Source: Halostagnicola sp. A56
GTDB lineage: Archaea > Halobacteriota > Halobacteria > Halobacteriales > Natrialbaceae
Assembly (NCBI RefSeq): GCF_000691505.1
Contig: NZ_JMIP02000014.1
Span: 547,943-611,942 of the forward strand
Direction: 5' to 3'
DNA length: 64,000 bases
The translations under genes were made by a program, and so were the position numbers. Positions 57,848 through 64,000 of the stretch are shown in pieces (within the stretch, counting starts at the first letter, position 1; each line of letters begins with the position of its first letter). The notes under the pieces were generated by a model that was not told the origin of the DNA, made no database searches, and saw nothing but the letters and a program-made list of their open reading frames with translations.

Positions 57848-59395
57848 TCAGAGCTTCCTGTTGATAAGTCCATGATATTGTTCCATCTTGTCGAGCGGCT
57901 GTGGCGACGTGAGGAAGCTTATGCCTACAAAGAGGACAAAGTTGGCAACGGTCGCGACCAGGATCCCCGGAACCAGCGGTGTGACGTACGGGTTCGGGAT
58001 CATCTGGAACTGGAACAGTCCGAGGAGAATCGTGGCGACAGCTGGGGCGATGATCGCGGCTTCCGTGGATGCGCGCGGCCAGGCAACGGCTCCGAATAAC
58101 AGCGGTAGCAGTTGGACCGCCATCGCGACGACGAACAGCGCGAGCGGGGTTATCAGGCTCGAATACACGAGCGCGCCGGCGACACCGGCGAGCATCGTGG
58201 CGATGATTACGATTCTGTTCAAAACCAGTTCGCGGTCCTCGGAGAGGTCAGGACTGATGAACGCTTTGATGAAGTCACGAGAGACGGTCGCCGCCAGCAC
58301 GTGTGCGTACGAGTCGGTCGTGGAGACAATCGCGGCTAGAATGCCGACGAGGAACAAGGCGGCGAGACCGAACGGCATCACGTCGAACGCGAGTAGCGAT
58401 GAAACCGTGTCCGGATTCGTACCTTCGGAGAGCACGGTTTGTCCGTAAATACCGATGAAGCTCGTCCCGAAGACGTAGATCAACGTGAGGACCCCAACGA
58501 TCATCGCGGCGACCTTGGCGAAGTTCCGTTCGGCGTCGACGGAGTACATCCGGATCCATCCCGCGGGTGAGAGCAGGGTGTTACCGATAGTGAACAGAGC
58601 GCCGACGATGAGGATGACCTCAGGCGTGAACAGCCCTGTGACGCCGGGTGCTGTCGTGAATCCAGCGCGGGCATCGCCAAGGCTGTTGAAAACTTCTCCG
58701 ACGCCGCCGGCGTGGATTACGATGAACACGCCGAACCCACCGAGGAGGACGGTTATCAACGCTCCGTTGAACGTATCGAGGTATGCGATCCCGCGCATTC
58801 CGGTAGTAGTGAGGTGAGCCGTGACCACGAGTGCGAGCACGATGACACCCAGTTCGAACGAGACGATTCCCCCTGTGAGTATCATCAAAATCAGTCCGCC
58901 GGCGAGCAGCTGTGCGACGATGTACGTCGTGTTGAACGCGAGGCTCGCGAGCACCGTGTAGAGCCGGACCGTATCGCTCTGATAGTAGTCGCCCAGCAGG
59001 TCGCCGGGCGTCTGGTGGTCGTGTTCTTTCCCGACGACCCACATGCGCCGACCGAGGTACCAGACCGCCGGTGCGGTCACCGCGTAGCCGACGAGGATCA
59101 TCGCGATGAACGAAAACCCGACAGAGTACACCGTCCCCGGAAAGCCGGCCATTCCAACGCCGCTCAAAACGGTTGCGACGAGGGTGAGCGAGGCGACGAC
59201 CCACCCCAGTCCTCGAGAGGCGACGATGTGATCGGAGAGGCTGTCCGAATACCCCCGTCTCGCGAAGTGCGTGATACCGATGAAGACGATGACGTAGCAG
59301 GCCAAGATGCCGAGCGAGAGCGGGAGATTCGTCGAAATCGTCTCGGCGAGTTCCGGTGGGAGCGCCTGTATCGGAGTGATCGGGACGCTACTCAT
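57848..59395 (-). CDS. Sodium:solute symporter (SSS family)
   Basis: A 515-residue permease with about 13 TM helices. SSS features are SLTLVATVLSGVGMAGFPGT near residue 75, AGWIRMYSVDAERNFAKVAA around 280, and ILAAIVSTTDSYAHVLAATV around 345, the S-T-x-D-S sodium-site block. It imports a carboxylate or other solute with Na+. The upstream 104-residue two-TM gene overlaps it by eight bases and is probably its partner subunit. Nearness to the ring-hydroxylation genes suggests an aromatic or organic acid substrate, but this is inference. Confidence 0.9.
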   Translation of the reverse strand: MSSVPITPIQALPPELAETISTNLPLSLGILACYVIVFIGITHFARRGYSDSLSDHIVASRGLGWVVASLTLVATVLSGVGMAGFPGTVYSVGFSFIAMILVGYAVTAPAVWYLGRRMWVVGKEHDHQTPGDLLGDYYQSDTVRLYTVLASLAFNTTYIVAQLLAGGLILMILTGGIVSFELGVIVLALVVTAHLTTTGMRGIAYLDTFNGALITVLLGGFGVFIVIHAGGVGEVFNSLGDARAGFTTAPGVTGLFTPEVILIVGALFTIGNTLLSPAGWIRMYSVDAERNFAKVAAMIVGVLTLIYVFGTSFIGIYGQTVLSEGTNPDTVSSLLAFDVMPFGLAALFLVGILAAIVSTTDSYAHVLAATVSRDFIKAFISPDLSEDRELVLNRIVIIATMLAGVAGALVYSSLITPLALFVVAMAVQLLPLLFGAVAWPRASTEAAIIAPAVATILLGLFQFQMIPNPYVTPLVPGILVATVANFVLFVGISFLTSPQPLDKMEQYHGLINRKL

Positions 59396-59702
59396 GCTTC
59401 GCCTCCGTTGAATCCCCGAGGTCAGCCACCTGCTCGGACGGCTCGCTTCGAGTAAACACAGCGTAGAGACCGAGGATTACCAGCACCGACACCAGGACAA
59501 CCGTCCACATCATTACGGGGAGTCCCGCGATCAACTGGTCTCGAGTTCCGATGAACTTCATCCCGAGATATGCGATGATCGTGGTACCCGTGAAGTAGAC
59601 GAGCATCATCTTCTCGGTCGAGCGCGCCGAGATACTGAATTCGTCCGGGATTTCGCTCGAGTCCGGCCGATCAACTGACCGCCATTGTTCGCTCCAAGAC
59701 AT
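59388..59702 (-). CDS. Small two-TM partner of the SSS symporter
   Basis: A 104-residue protein with a polar N-terminus (MSWSEQWRSVDRPDSSEIPD), two TM helices (about 33-51, LVYFTGTTIIAYLGMKF, and 58-80, LPVMMWTVVLVSVLVILGLY) and a charged tail. Small two-TM proteins such as DUF485 (YjcH) and DUF3311 accompany SSS monocarboxylate permeases. Its stop overlaps the permease start, and a TATA-like ATTTATATG sits just upstream. Confidence 0.75.
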   Translation of the reverse strand: MSWSEQWRSVDRPDSSEIPDEFSISARSTEKMMLVYFTGTTIIAYLGMKFIGTRDQLIAGLPVMMWTVVLVSVLVILGLYAVFTRSEPSEQVADLGDSTEAKHE

Positions 59703-59724
59703 GATTTACCACACCTAACCGGCG

Positions 59725-59736
59725 ACATATAAATGT
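59725..59736 (-). promoter_or_regulatory. Probable TATA box of the symporter operon
   Basis: Read on minus, ACATTTATATGT lies 23-34 bases upstream of the ATG of the small partner gene. It is the only AT-rich block in this spacer, and the distance fits a transcript with almost no leader. Confidence 0.5.
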
Positions 59737-59914
59737 ACTGGTGGTGTTCGGTAATATCTGTTGCTATCCCCGCAGAAAGTGTACGATTGACGACTCGTAT
59801 CGATCAACAGGCGGATTTCCCATCAAAAAAATGAGTGATAATCGCCACTCACCGCTCACAGATATCATCGAAACGTACGAATCGACCGTAACCGATAATC
59901 GATGGCGGGAAACC

Positions 59915-60118
59915 CTACGATTGGGACTCGAGTCGTGTTGAGAGGTCGTCCATCGCTTGCCGTCTTACGTCTCGATAAACTGGACAGGCACCGTGTCGGT
60001 CCTCGGTGAGTTGCTTGACGACTGCTTGCCGGATCGCGTGTTCGCACGCCCCGGTAACCGACTTTCTATGCGGACAGTACTGACAGCATTCTAGCGGCGA
60101 GCGCTCTCGTGAAGGCAT
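59915..60118 (-). CDS. Small Cys-rich protein, 67 residues
   Basis: A 67-residue protein with five or six Cys in a tight pattern: LECCQYCPHRKSVTGACEH then RHGACPVYRDV. The spacing (CCxxC, Cys, Cys) and nearby His suggest a zinc or Fe-S site. A helix with AIRQAVVKQLTEDR lies between. No family is recognised. It is read on minus, downstream of the diol dehydrogenase gene. A longer start 57 bases upstream is less likely because it adds a basic, Trp/Phe-containing extension. Confidence 0.5.
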   Translation of the reverse strand: MPSRERSPLECCQYCPHRKSVTGACEHAIRQAVVKQLTEDRHGACPVYRDVRRQAMDDLSTRLESQS

Positions 60119-60201
60119 ACGATAGCGTATGGCGAAGTTCCACTTGAATGTATGCACCGGTCGGAGGTCTGTCATGGTCGAGATCCGACAGGAGATCGTA
60201 G

Positions 60202-61029
60202 TCAGTCCGTCATGTCCTCAGTGATGTATTCGACCGCCGAGCGGCTCACTTCAGTGATCCCGCGAACGGAGCGACCGAGGTCGGCCCGGATCACCGATCC
60301 GGTTATCGGTCGAGAGTCAGATTCGGACGCTAACAGTACGTACCCACCGGTGTAGTCGGCGGCCGACGGCGTGATATCGAGCGGGTGGTTCGTGGGATCG
60401 AACTCCTCGGCGGACACGACGCCGCGTTCGCCGCCGAGCGAGTCGGTCCCAGAGAGGTCCGTCGGCACGAATCCCGGTGCGACGGCGTTGACCCGGATCG
60501 TCGGCGCGAGTTCGAATGCAAGTTGTCGGACCAGTCCGAGAACCGCGTGCTTGGCTGGGACGTACAGAGCACCCCCGCCGTCGGATCCGAAGCTCGCTTG
60601 CGAGGCGGTAAACACGATCCGTCCGTCGGTTTCGGCAAGTTCGGGCAGCGCCGCCTTCGCCCCCATCATGTAGCCGAGGACGTTCACGTCGAACAGTTCG
60701 CGAAAGCTCTCCTCGAGATCCTCATCGGACAGTTCCGGCAGAGAGACGTTCTGATCGAATATGCCTGCGTTCCCGACGAACACATCCAGTTTACCGAAGG
60801 TGTCGACCGTCTCGGAAACGGCGCGTTCGTTGTCGGCGACCGACGTCACGTCACCTGCAACGGTGACCACGTCGTCCCCGAACTCCGACTCGAGGTCCTC
60901 GAGTCGCTGTTCGTCGATATCCAGTACGCCAACCGATGCGCCTTCGTCGATAAACCGCTCAACCACTGCGCGTCCGAGCCCTGAGCCGCCGCCAGTGACC
61001 AGCGTAACCTGATTGTCGAGCCAACCCAT
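60202..61029 (-). CDS. SDR dehydrogenase, cis-dihydrodiol dehydrogenase (BphB/HcaB)-like
   Basis: A 275-residue short-chain dehydrogenase. The NAD loop is LVTGGGSGLGRAVVERF (Gly13-Gly19), NAG is at 87-89, Ser at about 143 (FTASQAS) and Tyr156-x3-Lys160 in LYVPAKHAV. The start pattern DNQVTLVTGGGSGLGRA, GGGALYVPAKHA, IRVNAVAPGF and DYTGGYVLLAS resemble the enzymes that oxidise cis-dihydrodiols to catechols after Rieske dioxygenation. The Rieske genes lie 700 bases away on the other strand, which supports the role. Confidence 0.82.
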   Translation of the reverse strand: MGWLDNQVTLVTGGGSGLGRAVVERFIDEGASVGVLDIDEQRLEDLESEFGDDVVTVAGDVTSVADNERAVSETVDTFGKLDVFVGNAGIFDQNVSLPELSDEDLEESFRELFDVNVLGYMMGAKAALPELAETDGRIVFTASQASFGSDGGGALYVPAKHAVLGLVRQLAFELAPTIRVNAVAPGFVPTDLSGTDSLGGERGVVSAEEFDPTNHPLDITPSAADYTGGYVLLASESDSRPITGSVIRADLGRSVRGITEVSRSAVEYITEDMTD

Positions 61030-61082
61030 TAGTTCTCACAGCGGCCGGTTGGCACTAATATCTACCGGGTATGTGACGCTCG

Positions 61083-61526
61083 TCAGTCACCGTCCGAGTC
61101 AGCAACGGGCGGCTCGTACAGTTCGACGTAATTTCCGTCCGGATCACGGGCGTACGCGATATCAGCTCCGTTACCGACGGTCTGAGGCGCGTTCACGAAC
61201 TCCACCGCTGGCGTGAGTTCTTCGTAGAGACCATTGATGTCGTCGACGGTAATACAGATGTGGGCAACGCCGACATCATGTCCGTCTGCAATCTCGTGAA
61301 CGACATCGTTTTCGGGAGCATCGTACGTGATCAGTTCGATCTCGAAACCACCTGCATCGAGAAAGGCGATCTCCCCCGCGACGCCATCGACGCCGACGAT
61401 ATCGCTCTGGACATCGCTCACTGGAAATCGCCTGTCGATCTCAAATCCGAGTTGATCCCTGTAGAACTCGAGAGAACGCTCTATATCCTGTACGTTCAGT
61501 CCGTAGTGTGTAGCGTGTCCGATCAT
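61083..61526 (-). CDS. VOC family protein (glyoxalase/extradiol dioxygenase-like)
   Basis: A 147-residue protein of two beta-alpha-beta-beta-beta modules. Likely metal ligands are His7 (THYGLNVQD), Glu64 (FEIELITYD), His94 (VGVAHICITV) and Glu135 (NYVELYEPP). It may be a lyase, isomerase or extradiol-type oxygenase; the short length fits a single-domain VOC enzyme that works as a dimer. It is divergent from the Rieske alpha subunit and upstream of the diol dehydrogenase, so it may act on a ring-derived intermediate. Confidence 0.82.
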   Translation of the reverse strand: MIGHATHYGLNVQDIERSLEFYRDQLGFEIDRRFPVSDVQSDIVGVDGVAGEIAFLDAGGFEIELITYDAPENDVVHEIADGHDVGVAHICITVDDINGLYEELTPAVEFVNAPQTVGNGADIAYARDPDGNYVELYEPPVADSDGD

Positions 61527-61650
61527 TCGTACCGATCACCGTTGAATACAGACAGTTCTTTCAAAAATATTTGGGTGGGGTGGCTTCGGAGCAGTTAGCG
61601 ATCCACAACGACTACAGCCACTGTCGCGCTGTCGCCCGGATCTCCGTGGA

Positions 61651-61669
61651 ACAATAACTAAGTAGTTGT
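61651..61669 (+). promoter_or_regulatory. 19-bp operator-like dyad before the Rieske operon
   Basis: ACAATAACTAAGTAGTTGT is a perfect two-part dyad of the form ACAA-2-ACT-1-AGT-2-TTGT. It ends 24 bases before the ATG of the alpha subunit, where archaeal TATA/TFB sites lie, and sits in the divergent spacer with the VOC gene. It is a strong candidate operator for a regulator that lies outside the window. Confidence 0.55.
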
Positions 61670-61693
61670 AACCCGCTGGATTGGTATGTATAC

Positions 61694-63067
61694 ATGTCCC
61701 ACGACATAGAGCAGTCACTGTCCGCGGGCGAGTCCGGCCCACAACGGACTCGGCGAATACTCGACTCCATGGGAGAGACCCTAGAACGGGGGGAAGTTCC
61801 GATAGAGATCCTCAACGACGAAGATATCTATCAACGGGAGTTAACCGAGATATTCGGTCAGGCCTGGGTGTACGTCGGCCACGAGTCGGAGGTGCCCGAA
61901 CCGGGGGATTACCGCCAGCGGACCATTGGGGAGGACCCCTTCGTTTTCGTCCGCGACGAGCACGGCAAGATCCGAGTGCTGTTCAACAGTTGTCGCCACC
62001 GCGGTGCGAACATCTGCCGTGCTGAGAAAGGAAACACGACTCACTTCCGCTGTCCCTATCACGGGTGGACCTACCAGAACACGGGCGATCTGGTCGGTGT
62101 GCCCCAGAAAGGTGCGGGATTCGATCACCTCGAGGCCGAGGAGCACGGACTTCGTGAGGCGCCACACGTCGATACCTACAACGGGCTGGTCTTCGCCTGT
62201 ATAGCGCCTGAAGCGCCGTCGCTCGAGGAGTATCTCGGCGGAGCGACGTGGTATCTCGACATGTACTTCGACCTGATCGACATGGAAGTCGTCGGCGACC
62301 CGCAGCGCTGGGTCGTCGATGCCGACTGGAAAACGCCGACTGAGAACTTCTACGGCGATAACTACCACGTTCCGATGGGACACAAATCCGCGATCGACGT
62401 CGGAATCGGCAGCGAGACGGCCACCGGGGAAGAAGAAAGCAAACTGTACGGCATCGCCGACTGCGACGGGCATGCCTTTAGCATCTACCAGATAGAGTCG
62501 GAAAAGCCGATGTTCTGGGGCCACCCCGAACGAGTCGTCGAGACGTTCAACCACGATGCGCTTGATGACGACCAGTACGAGGTTGCACGCAAGTCGGGCG
62601 TGACCCTCGGGACGATATTCCCGAACCTCTCCTTTATCTTCCTCGGGGGTCGCGATGATCCGAACAAAGACCCTGTCGGAACCTTCTGTCTGCGTCAGTG
62701 GCAACCCCGTGGCCCCGGTGAGATGGAGGCCTGGAACTGGATCCTCGCACCGACGGACGCGCCCGACGAATACAAAGAACGCGTCTACGAGGTCGGGATG
62801 TCGACGTTCAGCGCCGCGGGTAACTTCGAGCCAGACGATATCGGTATCTGGGACGGGATCGACGAGGCAGCGGGCAGCGTGTTCGCAGAACAGACGGAGG
62901 CGACGACGCTGTTTACGATGGGACGCGGCGAGAACACCGCAGCGACGGTCGACGATGACTGGGCCGGGCCAGGAACGGCCTACGCGAACGGCGGCGTGAC
63001 CGATGAGAACCAACTCGACTTTTACCGGAAATGGCACGAGACGATGACGACGGAGGGGGCTGAATAA
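61694..63067 (+). CDS. Rieske aromatic-ring-hydroxylating dioxygenase, alpha subunit
   Basis: A 457-residue oxygenase subunit. The Rieske 2Fe-2S site is Cys100-x-His102 in NSCRHRGANI and Cys120-x2-His123 in FRCPYHGWTY, a C-x-H-x17-C-x2-H spacing. The catalytic domain has the bridging Asp222 and iron ligands His225 and His230 in ENFYGDNYHVPMGHK. The third iron ligand is an acidic residue in the region of EPDDIGIWDGID. It puts two hydroxyls on an aromatic ring with an electron-transfer partner that is not seen here. It is followed two bases later by the beta subunit. Confidence 0.93.
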   Translation: MSHDIEQSLSAGESGPQRTRRILDSMGETLERGEVPIEILNDEDIYQRELTEIFGQAWVYVGHESEVPEPGDYRQRTIGEDPFVFVRDEHGKIRVLFNSCRHRGANICRAEKGNTTHFRCPYHGWTYQNTGDLVGVPQKGAGFDHLEAEEHGLREAPHVDTYNGLVFACIAPEAPSLEEYLGGATWYLDMYFDLIDMEVVGDPQRWVVDADWKTPTENFYGDNYHVPMGHKSAIDVGIGSETATGEEESKLYGIADCDGHAFSIYQIESEKPMFWGHPERVVETFNHDALDDDQYEVARKSGVTLGTIFPNLSFIFLGGRDDPNKDPVGTFCLRQWQPRGPGEMEAWNWILAPTDAPDEYKERVYEVGMSTFSAAGNFEPDDIGIWDGIDEAAGSVFAEQTEATTLFTMGRGENTAATVDDDWAGPGTAYANGGVTDENQLDFYRKWHETMTTEGAE

Positions 63068-63068
63068 C

Positions 63069-63614
63069 ATGCAGGACGAGTTAGAACGCCGACGAACGCT
63101 CCGTCTCGAGTGCGAGGAGTTCCTCTATCACGCAGCGGAACTGCTTGACGATCGTCGGTTGAGCGACTGGCACGACCTCGTAACCGAGGACATCGAGTAC
63201 CGAGTGCCGATTCGAACGACGCGTGAACGGTCCTCCAACACCGAGTTCAGCGAGGAGGCCTTCCATATGAAAGAGGACTGGGGAACGCTCAAGGTACGGA
63301 CCGAGCGGATGTCGAGCGACTTCGCCTGGTCGGAGGACCCGCCCTCTCGGACCCGCCGGCAGGTCTCGAACGTGCGCGTAATCGACTATACGGACGACGA
63401 AATCGAACTCAAAAGCAATCTCGTCATCGTCAGGTCGCGCAAGGCCGAAACCGATCCCGATATCCTCTCGATGGAGCGTCACGATACGTTCCGTCGCGAA
63501 GAGGATGGCTACGTTCCCGACTGGTCGGAGGGCGGAGGGCTGAAACTCGCCCGACGAACCGTGCTGCTCGACCACACGGTCATTCCGACCGACTCGCTCT
63601 CGATCATTCTATGA
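63069..63614 (+). CDS. Ring-hydroxylating dioxygenase, beta subunit
   Basis: A 181-residue SnoaL-like beta subunit. The helix LECEEFLYHAAELLDDRRLS leads to WHDLVTEDIEYRVPIRTTRE, both typical of this family, and a beta-sheet core follows with SRTRRQVSNVRVIDY and IELKSNLVIVRSRK. The C-terminus has the conserved LARRTVLLDHTVIPTDSLSI. It forms the alpha3-beta3 oxygenase with the preceding subunit. Its stop overlaps the next start (ATGA). Confidence 0.92.
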   Translation: MQDELERRRTLRLECEEFLYHAAELLDDRRLSDWHDLVTEDIEYRVPIRTTRERSSNTEFSEEAFHMKEDWGTLKVRTERMSSDFAWSEDPPSRTRRQVSNVRVIDYTDDEIELKSNLVIVRSRKAETDPDILSMERHDTFRREEDGYVPDWSEGGGLKLARRTVLLDHTVIPTDSLSIIL

Positions 63615-64000
63615 CCTCGACACGACCAATAGCTGACCCGCTCACGCTAACGGACGGCGATCTGACGGTCTCACTCTGGACACTGCAAACGCCGACTGGG
63701 GAACGGCTGATACTCAGCGGCGAGAGCGCCGAGACGCGAGTGGACGCGCTGGCACTCGAGAGTCTCACGTGGCAAGACGACGAGGTCTTCGAAGAACTCA
63801 CCTCAGAACCCCACGAGGACGGCATGAACGCGACCGAGCCATCGGACGAGCTACAGATCAGCAACGAATATACAGTCGTCAAACTCCGGAAAGTCGAAAC
63901 GACTGCCGGTCCGCGACTATCGATCACGTCTCCGAAACTGAATTACGCGTGCCGTCTCAGTCCGGCGGAACTCGACGCGCTCACGCACAAACGGATCAAC
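63611..64000 (+). CDS. Uncharacterised protein coupled to the dioxygenase, truncated by window edge
   Basis: At least 130 residues, starting MTSTRPIADPLTLTDGDLTV. The visible part has beta-rich strands (TVSLWTLQTPTGERLILSG, YTVVKLRKVET) and an acidic middle (EPHEDGMNATEPSDEL). No ferredoxin or reductase motif is seen, so it is not the expected electron-transfer component so far. The four-base overlap with the beta subunit shows that it belongs to the operon. It may be a third component or ligand-binding accessory protein. Confidence 0.6.
   Translation, partial: MTSTRPIADPLTLTDGDLTVSLWTLQTPTGERLILSGESAETRVDALALESLTWQDDEVFEELTSEPHEDGMNATEPSDELQISNEYTVVKLRKVETTAGPRLSITSPKLNYACRLSPAELDALTHKRIN

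Noticed and set aside
1-64000. CRISPR array or cas genes
   Set aside because: No regularly spaced direct repeats with unique spacers and no Cas motifs were found; the repeats seen are tandem and degenerate.

Overview
The window is chromosomal DNA of an extremely halophilic archaeon, most like the Natrialba/Natrinema/Haloterrigena group. The signs are high GC, very acidic proteins, archaeal TATA promoters with short leaders, haloarchaeal-only families (DUF7123, DUF7282-like, bat-type HTH, archaeal gas-vesicle genes) and ATGA-coupled operons. No rRNA, tRNA or CRISPR array is visible.

Layout. 1-9.16 kb is ordinary core: nitrilase fragment, SRPBCC proteins, an AbrB-PhoU regulator, an ATP-NAD-kinase-like protein, a CinA-like protein, the 7-deazaguanine operon queD-queE-queC (archaeosine/queuosine precursor), a NosL-like lipoprotein and a 5'-truncated lrp. 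9.16-21.12 kb is a provirus remnant holding a tailed-virus packaging, head and connector module (terminase, portal, MuF, scaffold/protease, major capsid, connectors) that stops inside the major tail protein gene. 21.13-30.14 kb is a surface-glycan block (GT4, GT2, FkbM methyltransferase, sugar epimerase, phosphatase-fold enzyme) that begins and ends inside truncated glycosyltransferases. 30.14-40.1 kb returns to core genes: dnaK with a replaced C-terminus, a bat-like regulator, grpE, ctaA, purF, a HAD protein and a zinc ribbon. 40.1-46.7 kb is a compact gas-vesicle cluster (gvpMLKJ-x-HGF on minus, gvpA-gvpO on plus) that carries the known essential set but no gvpN, gvpC, gvpD or gvpE. 46.7-47.9 kb is an in-frame chimera of half a FAD reductase with half a wHTH regulator. 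47.9-52.8 kb is a copper island (copA, Lrp-TRASH regulator, HMA chaperone), followed by a large aconitase, a CBS protein and an esterase. 57.8-64 kb is a transport and aromatic ring-hydroxylation region: SSS symporter with small partner, cis-diol dehydrogenase, VOC protein and a Rieske dioxygenase alpha/beta pair with a strong operator dyad.

The most striking structural feature is a set of four breakpoints (about 9.165, 21.12, 30.143 and 47.423 kb). At each one a recognisable gene is cut and joined to an unrelated gene. Two of the four fall in Ala/Gly-rich GC repeats. Either the region was rebuilt by several illegitimate recombinations or deletions, or the assembly is chimeric; the sequence alone cannot decide. 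The most system-like observations are the copper regulon with a shared TTGGATTCyAA operator that may include aconitase, the minimal gas-vesicle cluster with an uncharacterised 323-residue member, and a provirus head module holding four consecutive mini zinc proteins and a scaffold protein with an inserted DUF7282-like domain.

All functions are read from sequence motifs and family memory; no database search was run.
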